NCBI RefSeq assembly: GCF_000238055.2 | Contig: NZ_KE148312.1 | Span: forward strand, 2,386,038-2,450,037 | DNA length: 64,000 nt | Direction: 5' to 3' | From: Oribacterium parvum ACB1 | Lineage (GTDB): Bacteria; Bacillota; Clostridia; Lachnospirales; Lachnospiraceae | In this document: one piece after another, positions 53,460-64,000 of the stretch | Numbering within the stretch: the stretch's first letter is position 1 | Layout: every line of letters begins with the position of its first letter | Program-made: the position numbers and the translations under genes | The notes under the pieces: generated by a model | Seen by the model: the letters and a program-made list of their open reading frames with translations, nothing else | The model's database searches: none | What the model was told of the DNA's origin: nothing

Positions 53460-55214
53460 TTACTCCTTCATTTGAATTTCCAAAACAAAAGCTTCATACG
53501 GTGCAAGTTCTCCGGAAATGGCATCCTGTCTCTCTACATTTCGAATAAGAACTTTTCCGGATCTGAACTTCTCCGGAACGCTGTAGCTTCGTGTATTTTC
53601 CGAAACATTGCAAACACATAAGAGCTTCTTTTTCCCAAGGCTTCTCTCATAAATAAAGAGATCCGGATCCTCCTCTTCCAAGAGGTGGAAATCCCCATAG
53701 ACAATCAGCTCCGACTGGTGACGAAGTTGAATCAGCTTCTGATAATAATGGAACACCGAATCCGCCCTGCCAAGTTCTTCCTTAGCATTGATTTCCTTGT
53801 AATTGGGATTCACGGCAATCCAAGGCTTTCCGCTTGTGAAGCCTGCTTCCTTTGTATCATCCCACTGCATGGGCGTCCGCGCATTGTCCCTACTCTTATG
53901 GGCGATTAGCGGAAAAAGTTCTTCCATACTTAAATGCAGCTTTTCCGTAAGCTCCGAAAAAGCATTGATGCTTTCTAAATCTCTAAACTCGGAAAGGGCG
54001 CTGAAGGGATAATTCACCATCCCAAGCTCCTCCCCCTGATAGATGTAGGGGGTTCCCTGCATCATGTGAAGGAAGGTCGCGATACACTTCGCGGAACGCT
54101 CGCGAAGCACTCCGCTTTCCTCTCCAAGACGCGAAACAATACGAGGCTGGTCATGATTACAAAGATAAAGACTGTTCCAGGCAAGCTCATGAAGGCCGTT
54201 TTGCCACTTGGCAAGATTCTTTTTTAGAGGCACAAGGGGCATTTTTTCCGTAGCCCACTTAAAGCCGTGCTTCTTACTTCCGTCTAAATCCATGTGTTCA
54301 AACTGGAAAACCATGTTAAGCTCGGTTCCCTCACTATTCGCATAGCGCTTTGCCTCTTCAAGTGTTACCCCTGCAGTCTCCCCTACTGTCATGATGTCGT
54401 AGCGGGATAAAACCTTCTCATTCATTTCCTGTAAATAAGTATGTACCTTTGGCCCGTTTGCACAGGCAGCTCCGGAGTCTCCGTAAACAGCCCCTTTCGG
54501 AATCGGCTGATTCGGAAGTCCCTTCGGTTTCGAAATCAGAGAAATCACATCCATACGGAAGCCGTCTATCCCCTTTTCGCACCAGCGACTCATCATTTCG
54601 AAGACTTCCTTTCGAACAGCCTCATTTTCCCAGTTTAAATCGGGTTGCTTTTTAGAAAATAAATGCAGATAAAACTCTCCTGTCTTTTCATCAAAAACCC
54701 ATGCAGATCCGGAAAAATAAGAGCCCCAGTTATTGGGAGGCAGTAATTTTTCTCCCTTATATTCCACGACATCCGACGAAAGACAGGCTTGCTCCTCCGG
54801 AGAAACTTCATTTAACTTTCTTCCCTTTCTCCAGATATAGAAATCTCTCTTCGGATTCTCTCGGTCTTTTCGGCTTTCCATGAACCACGCATGCTCGTCA
54901 CTGCTGTGATTCACCACAAGGTCCATAACAATCTTTATGCCTCGATTATGTGCCTCTTTCAAAAGTTCATCAAAGTCCGCCATTGTACCGAATTCTTCCA
55001 TGATGTCTTCGTAGTCGGAAATGTCATAGCCGTTATCATCATTCGGAGAACGATAAACCGGAGAGAGCCAAATGACATCAATCCCCAACTCCTTTAAGTA
55101 GTCAAGCTTTGAAATAATGCCCCGTAAATCTCCGATTCCGTCTCCGTTACTGTCGCAAAAGCTTCTCGGGTAAATCTGATAAACCACCGATTCTTTCCAC
55201 CAACTCTTTTTCAT
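53460..55214 (-). CDS. GH13 alpha-glucosidase (Val after nucleophile)
   Basis: A 584-residue paralogue of the neighbouring enzyme. The catalytic residues are Asp222 in GFRMDVI, Glu279 in VGETAG and Asp355 in CNHDQPR. A segment around residues 130-160 and another near 228-255 lengthen it relative to its neighbour. Val after the nucleophile is typical of oligo-1,6-glucosidases and isomaltases, whereas the neighbour has Ala, so the two may split alpha-1,6 and alpha-1,4 linkages. AAAGGAG before the ATG supports the start. It follows lacI by 137 bases. Trehalose-6-phosphate hydrolase is a less likely alternative because the importer is an ABC system. Confidence 0.9.
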   Translation of the reverse strand: MKKSWWKESVVYQIYPRSFCDSNGDGIGDLRGIISKLDYLKELGIDVIWLSPVYRSPNDDNGYDISDYEDIMEEFGTMADFDELLKEAHNRGIKIVMDLVVNHSSDEHAWFMESRKDRENPKRDFYIWRKGRKLNEVSPEEQACLSSDVVEYKGEKLLPPNNWGSYFSGSAWVFDEKTGEFYLHLFSKKQPDLNWENEAVRKEVFEMMSRWCEKGIDGFRMDVISLISKPKGLPNQPIPKGAVYGDSGAACANGPKVHTYLQEMNEKVLSRYDIMTVGETAGVTLEEAKRYANSEGTELNMVFQFEHMDLDGSKKHGFKWATEKMPLVPLKKNLAKWQNGLHELAWNSLYLCNHDQPRIVSRLGEESGVLRERSAKCIATFLHMMQGTPYIYQGEELGMVNYPFSALSEFRDLESINAFSELTEKLHLSMEELFPLIAHKSRDNARTPMQWDDTKEAGFTSGKPWIAVNPNYKEINAKEELGRADSVFHYYQKLIQLRHQSELIVYGDFHLLEEEDPDLFIYERSLGKKKLLCVCNVSENTRSYSVPEKFRSGKVLIRNVERQDAISGELAPYEAFVLEIQMKE

Positions 55215-55351
55215 CGTACTACTCCTTTTATCTATCTACTATCTAAGCCCTATCAAACAACAAAGTGGAAGATGCCATTTCTTAAACTTGATCCTACTGC
55301 TTTTCCATCGTCTGTCACTCTTTTCATTACTTCATCTGAATCTTCAAGACT

Positions 55352-56506
55352 CTATTCCAACTTTGATACAGTCTCACCGATGAACAATTTTGCAGGAAGA
55401 CGAATATTCTTGCAAATGTGCTCCCTAACACTATATTCTCCATCATTATCTTCTCTATCGTTATCTTCTCTATCGTTATACTTTCTATTGCCGCATCCTT
55501 GCTCACTACCTTTTTTCCGCTCTTCACAAGGAGAAAGAAATTCTTCTCCCCTTATTAGAGATAGCAACTCCTTCACTGCTCTTCTTCCCTTTTCCGCACT
55601 ATCCTGTTCCATCGTCGTGAGCATCGGGTGCAAGACCTTTCCTATCTTAATCCCGTCAAATCCCACTATAGAAAGGTCCTCCGGAATTTTGATTCCCCAA
55701 TCTTCACAGAAACGAATGAGTTCCAGTGCCATGATATCCGCTGTAACAAAAAGGGCTGTAGCCTGAAAGAATTTTTCCTCATAAAATGAAAGGTACTGCT
55801 TCTTTCTCTCCACCTCCGTAAAAGATAGATTGTGCCATAAACCCGCAGAAAGCTTGACCTCCTCCATCGCCTCTTTATAACCCGCATAGCGCTCACTGTC
55901 GATATAACGTCTTTCTAAAAGATCTCCTCCTTCCGTCAAGGAAAAGAAGGCAATTTTTTGATGCCCCATAGAAAGAAGGTAGCGCGTCATTTCCTTTGCT
56001 GCATTAAAATCCTCTAAACCTACATTCACATAGGAGCGGTCATCCTTCGAAAAAGGGGTATCAATAGAAACCACGGGAACCGAAAGAAATTCTCGAATTT
56101 TATAGTAGCCCTCTCTTTTTGCCCCCAGAAGAATAATCCCTTCCACATTCCATTCTTTAGAAATTCTCGCACACTCATCCATATCCGGATTACTGTATAG
56201 AAGAAGAAAATAGCCTGCATTTTGCAGGGCGAGCTGCACTGCACCGACCACGGAAGATACAAAGGGATCTTCCACTATACTTTCTTTTTCTATCCTTTTA
56301 TACGCAAGAATAAGGGCTATGAGCTTTGAACCCTTCTTCGACAGCATCCTAGCCCCCATGTGGGTAACATAATTTTCTTCTTCCAGAATCTTTTCAACTC
56401 TGGCATAGATTTCCGGGCTTACCTTATTCGCTCTTTTGTGAATGACATTGGAAACAGTTGAGGGGCTTACCTTTGCCAATTTTGCAATATCTTTAATTCT
56501 TGCCAT
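55352..56506 (-). CDS. LacI-family transcriptional regulator
   Basis: A 384-residue regulator. The N-terminal HTH is standard (IKDIAKLAKVSPSTVSNVI, residues 4-22). The hinge and a periplasmic-binding-like effector domain follow, with IVGFDGIKIGKVLHPMLTTMEQD near the end. An inserted, highly charged stretch (about 325-358, with NDREDNDRED) splits the last strand region from the normal ending RLPAKLFIGETV. It is built on 15-bp tandem DNA repeats. Position inside the operon suggests repression of these transport and glucosidase genes, relieved by an imported sugar. It begins 12 bases after the MalG-type permease. Confidence 0.93.
   Translation of the reverse strand: MARIKDIAKLAKVSPSTVSNVIHKRANKVSPEIYARVEKILEEENYVTHMGARMLSKKGSKLIALILAYKRIEKESIVEDPFVSSVVGAVQLALQNAGYFLLLYSNPDMDECARISKEWNVEGIILLGAKREGYYKIREFLSVPVVSIDTPFSKDDRSYVNVGLEDFNAAKEMTRYLLSMGHQKIAFFSLTEGGDLLERRYIDSERYAGYKEAMEEVKLSAGLWHNLSFTEVERKKQYLSFYEEKFFQATALFVTADIMALELIRFCEDWGIKIPEDLSIVGFDGIKIGKVLHPMLTTMEQDSAEKGRRAVKELLSLIRGEEFLSPCEERKKGSEQGCGNRKYNDREDNDREDNDGEYSVREHICKNIRLPAKLFIGETVSKLE
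55446..55490 (-). repeat. 15-bp in-frame tandem repeats inside lacI
   Basis: Two identical 15-base units (55446-55460 and 55461-55475; TTATCTTCTCTATCG on plus) and a diverged third (55476-55490). Fifteen bases equal five codons, so copy-number change would add or remove five residues (NDRED-type) without frameshift. Confidence 0.85.
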
Positions 56507-56518
56507 TAGAAGCCTCTT

Positions 56519-57388
56519 TTAGCCCTTTACTGCACCTTCCACCATTCCGCTCATAATCTGCTTCTGTCCCACGATAAAGACAATAATCATCGGTAAAATC
56601 GCAAGAAGAGCGGCTGAAAGAATGAGATCCCACTGCTTAACATAAGAGCCGACAAAGGCCTGTACAGCGACCGGAAGAGTCTTTACCTTTCCGTTTTGTC
56701 CAAGCATCAAAGAAGGAAGTAAGTAGTCGTTCCAAATCCACATTCCGTTTAAGATTGTAACCGTCGTGATAATCGGTCTTAAGAGCGGGAAAATAATCTT
56801 AAAGAAGGTTCCTTCGGGAGAACAGCCGTCAATCGCGGCAGCTTCCTCAAGTTCATAGGGAATTCCCTTAATAAATCCGGTCAAGATAAAGACGGTCATT
56901 GCACCGCCAAAGCCCAAATACGCAAAAACTATTCCCTGCACAGACTGCAGCATACTGATTCCGATGAATTTTCCCACATCACGGAAAGTAGCAACCAGCG
57001 GAAGCATTACTACCTGAAAGGGGATAATCATGGACGCGATAAAAACCATATAAATCGCAGTCGCCCAAGCTTTCTTATTATTTCTGCTGATTACCCATGC
57101 CGCCATACTTCCCAAAACAACAAGAAGCACAAGTGAAATTAGAGTAACGGCAGTAGAAGTACCAAAGGCATACCAGAAATTAAAGTTCGAGTTATGGATT
57201 ACTGCATTCAGGTTTTTTAAAAGTTGAGAAATACTAACACCGTTTGCACTTACCGGATTTGCCACAATATCCCCTTGCTTCTTAAATGCATTCATCAACA
57301 CCAGATAAAAGGGGAAAAGAATATACAACGCAATACATGTCCCCACAAGTCCCAAAAGGATGTTTTTTCCGTTCTTTGTCTTATTCAT
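56519..57388 (-). CDS. Sugar ABC transporter permease, MalG type
   Basis: A 289-residue inner-membrane permease with six predicted helices. The EAA loop that contacts the ATPase is EEAAAIDGCSPEGTFFKIIFPLLRP. I chose the ATG at 57388, 7 bases after GAGGTGG; a GTG one codon earlier is possible. The ATG overlaps the MalF-type stop by one base (TGATG), so the permeases are translationally coupled. No ATPase gene is in the operon, so a shared MsmK/MalK-like ATPase from elsewhere must energise the system. Confidence 0.93.
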   Translation of the reverse strand: MNKTKNGKNILLGLVGTCIALYILFPFYLVLMNAFKKQGDIVANPVSANGVSISQLLKNLNAVIHNSNFNFWYAFGTSTAVTLISLVLLVVLGSMAAWVISRNNKKAWATAIYMVFIASMIIPFQVVMLPLVATFRDVGKFIGISMLQSVQGIVFAYLGFGGAMTVFILTGFIKGIPYELEEAAAIDGCSPEGTFFKIIFPLLRPIITTVTILNGMWIWNDYLLPSLMLGQNGKVKTLPVAVQAFVGSYVKQWDLILSAALLAILPMIIVFIVGQKQIMSGMVEGAVKG

Positions 57389-58458
57389 CACATTTCCACC
57401 TCTCTACTATTACTGATTCGCACCTGAATCAAAGAAATTACAGCCAAAATAATGAAGAATAAAACAGCCTTCGCCTGCGCAAGAGCATAGCTGTTCTTCG
57501 CAATAGCGGTATTATAAATATTCAAAGCCAACATCTGTGTACCGTTAGAAAGATATGAACCGAGGAAGTTAGCCACGGATCCGGTACCGTTGGTTAAAGC
57601 CATGTTTACATCAAACTGCTTAAAAGCAGAAGTGAGTGTTAAGAAAGTACAAATTGTTACCGTGGATGCAATCATCGGGATTTTTACCTTAAACAAGGTT
57701 TGCAAAGCGCTCGCTCCGTCAATCGAAGCAGCTTCCAGAACATCTCCCGGTATCTGCGTTAGACCGGTAACATAAATCAACATAATGTATCCGCCATACT
57801 GCCAAATATACACAATAATAATGGCAAGCATCGCCCACCTTGTATCGGAAAGCATAGAAAAATTAAGATACTTTAAAAGTACATTGTTAAAAACAAACTG
57901 CCAGATATAACCAAGTACAATTCCTCCAATTAAGTTCGGAAGAAAGTAAGCCGCTCTGAAAAAAGCAACCCCTCTAAGCTTGGTTGTACAAAGAAGGGCC
58001 AGTAAAAAGCCCACAAGATTAATCAAAATAACATTCATAAAAACAAATCCGAAGGTAATCATCACAGACCAGATAAATGCCGGATCACTGAACATCTTCA
58101 GATAATTTTGAAGCCCCACTACTTTAGTGAATTTAATTCCCGTCCAGTCAGTAAATGAATACCCTATACCGAGAATCAAGGGAATAATTACCGTAACAAA
58201 AAATGCAAAAAGCAGGGGAAAGAGAAAAAGAAAGTAAACAATCTTCCTATGATGTTTGGTACTGGGTACTAAGTACAATCCCCTTAAAAATAAGATTGCT
58301 CCTATAATCAGTATCGTTCCTCTAAATGTCACCAAACTCTTTAATGCCCCACTATAAGTTGTTTTCATAGTAAATGCAAAAAAAAGAGCAGCAAGCATGA
58401 AAAAGGCCCCTACAAAAAGTAGGACTGTGGACTCGATTTTTGTATTTCGTCCTGTCAT
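57388..58458 (-). CDS. Sugar ABC transporter permease, MalF type
   Basis: A 356-residue permease. Three helices crowd the N-terminal 100 residues, more than in most partners of this type, before the core transport domain. The EAA loop reads LEAASIDGASALQTLFKVKIPMI. Together with the MalG-type permease it forms the channel for the sugar delivered by the lipoprotein. GGGGG before the ATG supports the start. A terminator-like hairpin separates it from the binding-protein gene. Confidence 0.92.
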   Translation of the reverse strand: MTGRNTKIESTVLLFVGAFFMLAALFFAFTMKTTYSGALKSLVTFRGTILIIGAILFLRGLYLVPSTKHHRKIVYFLFLFPLLFAFFVTVIIPLILGIGYSFTDWTGIKFTKVVGLQNYLKMFSDPAFIWSVMITFGFVFMNVILINLVGFLLALLCTTKLRGVAFFRAAYFLPNLIGGIVLGYIWQFVFNNVLLKYLNFSMLSDTRWAMLAIIIVYIWQYGGYIMLIYVTGLTQIPGDVLEAASIDGASALQTLFKVKIPMIASTVTICTFLTLTSAFKQFDVNMALTNGTGSVANFLGSYLSNGTQMLALNIYNTAIAKNSYALAQAKAVLFFIILAVISLIQVRISNSREVEM

Positions 58459-58473
58459 GTGTTCCCCCTTTTA

Positions 58474-58498
58474 AAAAATGGGGCAGCAGAGCTGCCCC
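58474..58498 (-). terminator. Intra-operon terminator/attenuator after the binding-protein gene
   Basis: GGGGCAGC and GCTGCCCC form a perfect 8-bp GC-rich stem with a 3-base loop (58498-58480 on minus), followed by ATTTTTT. It lies between the lipoprotein gene and the permeases and would let only part of the transcripts continue. Confidence 0.85.
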
Positions 58499-58633
58499 GC
58501 TTATAAATACTCTATTCTTATTTAATGTAGTTTAAATTAAAATCGTGAATAAATAAAGGCTTTAATACATGATTTTAATTCGAAATTCTTACAATCCGGA
58601 ATGCATCATTCAGATTGCAAAGGCAAATCAAAT

Positions 58634-59959
58634 TTACCCTTCATAATACTGTGCAACTACCTTTTCTATAGCATCAACAAAGCCCTTTACATCCAGATTT
58701 CCGGAAGCAAAATCCTGATATACAACTCCTAAGGCATTTTGTGCAAGACCTTCCTTGTTTCCTAACCAATGCCAAGCAGAAGTCTTTCCTGCCTTTGTGT
58801 AGTCGGAAATCGTCTGTGCAAATGGATCGCTTGCTACGTAGCTAATAGACTTAAACGGACTTACAAAGCCGGCCTTCTCAACTAAAATCTTCTGTCCTGC
58901 ATCCTCGGATACCCACTGTAAGAACTTCAGAGCCTCTTCCTTGTTGTCATTATCATAAACTGCCCACCAAGACGGAGAGTTAGTCTGAATGGTATCAATT
59001 CCTTCCTCGAAAGCATAAGGAATCATGCCAACCTTAAAGTTTCCTGCGGCATCATACTGCTCCTTATCATCATTGGTCATGGTTGCACCAATCCAAGAAC
59101 CCTGGGTTACAAAAGCATACTTGCCGGAAGAGAAGTTCTGAATCTGCTGATCATATGTTCCGGAGACAAGAAGTGCAGGATCTGCATATTTATTGAATAA
59201 ATCAACCATCTCTGCATACTTTGAGAAACGCTCGTTGTCAATCTTACCGCCATCCTGAAGAAGATCAAAATAGCTGGTATCATCCCTCTTTAATCCGCCA
59301 TCTTCATATACGCCAAAAAGATGATTTCCGGTAGACCAGTAAAGGTTCGTAGCTTCGGCAACATACCCGATAACTGCTGTTAAACCAAGTTCATCCTTCT
59401 TGCTGTCAAGAGTTTCAAAAGCCTTCTTCATAGACTCCGGTCCTGTAATAGACTTCGGATCAATTCCTGCCTTTTCTAAAACATCAGCATTGTAAGCTAA
59501 ACCAATGGCCTCAGTTGTATAAGGGAAACCGATTACTTTTCCATCAGCATCCTTAAAAGCAGCATCCGTATCGGAAACCCACTTCTCATTGGACATATCT
59601 ACAAGGTGCCCTTCCCAGTTTTTAAAATCTGTTTCACCGCCATTAACGAAGATGTCCGGCATATTGTCGGCCTGGAAATAACCCTTAAGAGTACCTTGAA
59701 TGTCAATTCCGCCACCCATGGACTCAATGTTTACCTTAACACCGCTTTCCTTCTCATACGCTGCGGCTAATTCCTTGAGCTGTGCATCGACTTCAATCTT
59801 ACCGTTAACAAGACGAAGTTCCTTACCGGAAGAGCTTCCCCCTTCTTTAGCTGCCTCAGAGCCTTGAGATGCGTCCTTTCCTGCATCAGAACCGCCTCCA
59901 CAAGCAGTTAGTGCAAAAGCAAGAAGCGCTGTCAATAGTGCCAGATTTCTTTTTTTCAT
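58634..59959 (-). CDS. Sugar-binding lipoprotein of ABC transporter
   Basis: A 441-residue extracellular solute-binding protein (family 1, maltose-binding type). The signal peptide ends in the lipobox LTAC with Cys20, followed by a Gly/Ser-rich tether. The binding fold shows YFQADNMPDIFVNGG, FPYTTEAIGLAYN and GKYAFVTQGSWIGA, all typical of carbohydrate-binding members. AAGGAGG before the ATG. It is the first gene of the operon. The downstream glucosidases suggest an alpha-gluco-oligosaccharide ligand, which is inference. Confidence 0.94.
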   Translation of the reverse strand: MKKRNLALLTALLAFALTACGGGSDAGKDASQGSEAAKEGGSSSGKELRLVNGKIEVDAQLKELAAAYEKESGVKVNIESMGGGIDIQGTLKGYFQADNMPDIFVNGGETDFKNWEGHLVDMSNEKWVSDTDAAFKDADGKVIGFPYTTEAIGLAYNADVLEKAGIDPKSITGPESMKKAFETLDSKKDELGLTAVIGYVAEATNLYWSTGNHLFGVYEDGGLKRDDTSYFDLLQDGGKIDNERFSKYAEMVDLFNKYADPALLVSGTYDQQIQNFSSGKYAFVTQGSWIGATMTNDDKEQYDAAGNFKVGMIPYAFEEGIDTIQTNSPSWWAVYDNDNKEEALKFLQWVSEDAGQKILVEKAGFVSPFKSISYVASDPFAQTISDYTKAGKTSAWHWLGNKEGLAQNALGVVYQDFASGNLDVKGFVDAIEKVVAQYYEG

Positions 59960-60295
59960 CTACTTTCCTCCTTATTCTTCCTCAAAATTGAGGTTAATCT
60001 TTTCTAAACCAAGAAAAGTCGAGCTTTTTTACATTAGTAAAAATAAATACTATTATTTTTCGCTCACAAGATGAATAATAGCAGTTTTAAAGTTTAAATT
60101 CAAGAATAATTATGATAAATTGCACATAAAATCAGATAAATCAACTGGATAATTTGAAAGTATTTCATTACAATATTATTATTTAATAAATATCTCCTAT
60201 AAAAAAATTATTTTATGCATTATGAGGCAATTACTATATTTTTTAAATTTATTTGAACATATATTCATTATAAAAACAACATTCCGACTGCAATA
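59960..60295. other. Upstream region of the sugar operon (336 bp)
   Basis: No gene is visible. An inverted repeat CCTCAA-AA-TTGAGG (59980-59993) sits in the presumed leader, 21 bases before the lipoprotein start. It could be a LacI operator or simply an RNA hairpin. No cre-like catabolite site or clear promoter was found. The rest is strongly AT-rich. Confidence 0.5.
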
Positions 60296-60330
60296 AAAGT
60301 AAAAAAAGCACATCCCTATAGAGATGTGCT
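60296..60330 (-). terminator. Terminator of the rRNA operon and tRNA-Asp
   Basis: AGCACATC and GATGTGCT pair (60330-60307 on minus) with TTTTTTTACTTTTA following. It lies 9 bases past the tRNA 3' end. Confidence 0.92.
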
Positions 60331-60339
60331 TAAGCCTAG

Positions 60340-60413
60340 CGACCCGGAACGGATTCGAACCGTCGACCTCCGCCGTGACAGGGCGGCGCTCTAACCAACT
60401 GAGCCACCGGGCC
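60340..60413 (-). tRNA. tRNA-Asp (anticodon GTC)
   Basis: A 74-nt cloverleaf on the minus strand. The acceptor arms GGCCCGG and CCGGGTC pair with one G-U; the discriminator is G, as expected for aspartate. The anticodon loop is TGTCACG between CGCCC and GCGG, giving GTC. The T loop is GGTTCGAATCC. CCA is not encoded. It is the last gene of the rRNA operon. Confidence 0.96.
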
Positions 60414-60561
60414 ATTTCGTACCTGCTTCTTATAATAGAAGTTTATATCTTACCGAGTACTTAGTAATCCCCGGAGTCTAATTCTCCAACAACTACCTTT
60501 CCTCAGAAAAACAACATATCAAAGAAATAACTCTAGAAGTAAAACAAATCAATCAGACGCA

Positions 60562-63440
<2,879 letters not shown>

Positions 63441-63714
63441 AATTCTCCACTTGACTTCTCAAGTGTTTTGAGATACTAGCGTGTATCTCTTTTCTGATTG
63501 TGAAGAAGATTTCTCTTCTTACTCTCGATTGTTTGTACAAGTTTTACCTTGTACCCTCGGATGTCTTACTCTATTTACTAGAATAATTATTTCTTTCTTG
63601 ATATGTAGTTTTCAAGGTACGATGCTTACTTTCGTAAGCAGTACAATGGGAAGTCATGAACCTCCTGTGCTCCTCGCAGCATTGTATTTTATTCTTTTTT
63701 GTTTTTAAAAAAAT
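63441..63714 (-). other. 5S-23S spacer (274 bp)
   Basis: No tRNA is present. A perfect 7-bp hairpin (CACTTGA and TCAAGTG, 63448-63465) stands just before the 23S 5' end and may be part of the processing stem. Confidence 0.6.
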
Positions 63715-63833
63715 GTCCGGCACCCACCTATCTTCCCGTGCCGTTACCAGCAAAGTATTTTCGGCCGTTTAAGTCTTAACCGTCGTGTTCGGGATGGGAA
63801 CGGGTGTTTCCCCTAAACGCATCAACACCGGAC
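63715..63833 (-). rRNA. 5S ribosomal RNA, between 16S and 23S
   Basis: About 119 bases with the 5S consensus block GAACACGACGGTTAAG preceded by CCCGTTCCCATCCC, and TACTTTGCTGGTAACGGC near the 3' end. The terminal helix (TGTCCGG with CCGGACA) closes perfectly. It lies 70 bases after the 16S 3' end and before 23S in the direction of transcription. Confidence 0.95.
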
Positions 63834-63899
63834 AAAATAAACTATTTAATTTTTCACCTTGTAACCAACGATCGAATAACACACAAACCCCTACTTTAT

Positions 63900-64000
<101 letters not shown>

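Noticed and set aside
59980..59993. Certain LacI operator upstream of the sugar operon
   Set aside because: The inverted repeat is only 6+6 bases with an AA centre and lacks the central CG common in LacI-family operators, so it is mentioned only as a possibility.

Overview
The window looks like chromosomal DNA of a low-to-mid GC Firmicute, most likely a Lachnospiraceae-type Clostridium relative. Reasons: the rimP-nusA-ylxR-ylxQ-infB-rbfA-nrnA-truB/ribF-rpsO-pnp order, a long-form hibernation factor (HPF), MprF, LytR-CpsA-Psr and Cna-B surface proteins, strong AGGAGG ribosome binding sites, and the 16S/23S sequence. The genus cannot be fixed from sequence reading alone. No prophage, insertion sequence or CRISPR array was seen.

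Layout. 1-1556: the start of an SseB-domain gene (minus) diverges from a HigB/HigA-type toxin-antitoxin locus whose toxin is reduced to a 40-residue remnant. 1699-7974 (plus): citrate lyase citDEF, an alpha/beta hydrolase and the lipid aminoacyltransferase/flippase mprF. From 8049 to 42499 every gene is on the minus strand: a LUD protein, a large cell-wall adhesin, a GGDEF/EAL protein, ilvD, thrS, gltX, pnp, rpsO, a truB-ribF gene fusion, nrnA, rbfA, infB, ylxQ, ylxR, nusA, a shortened rimP, tRNA-Arg, a BTAD regulator, ispD, tsaD, rnz, rimI, tsaB, tsaE, hom, prfB and secA. hpf (42823-43350) is on plus. 43447-49827 is a small envelope-polysaccharide block (O-antigen-ligase-like polymerase, LCP ligase, polyprenyl-phosphate sugar transferase, exported esterase). 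An HtrA protease follows. Then comes an alpha-glucoside uptake operon: lipoprotein, two permeases, LacI regulator and two GH13 glucosidases. The window ends in an rRNA operon read on the minus strand.

How it fits together. 22079-30617 is the classic translation/RNA-processing cluster. tsaD-tsaB-tsaE (with rimI and rnz) supply tRNA t6A modification and tRNA 3' maturation. The cit genes cleave citrate, but the ligase and prosthetic-group genes are absent here. The sugar operon imports and hydrolyses alpha-glucosides.

Most notable points: the rRNA order is 16S-5S-23S-tRNA-Asp rather than 16S-23S-5S; TruB and RibF are one polypeptide; ThrRS lacks the TGS domain and carries a core insertion; RimP lacks its C-terminal domain; CitD has Lys where the prosthetic-group serine is expected; five 37-bp repeats, each with a Shine-Dalgarno-like core, sit directly before the polymerase gene; and unrelated short tandem repeats (15, 19, 21, 22, 37 bp) recur in spacers.
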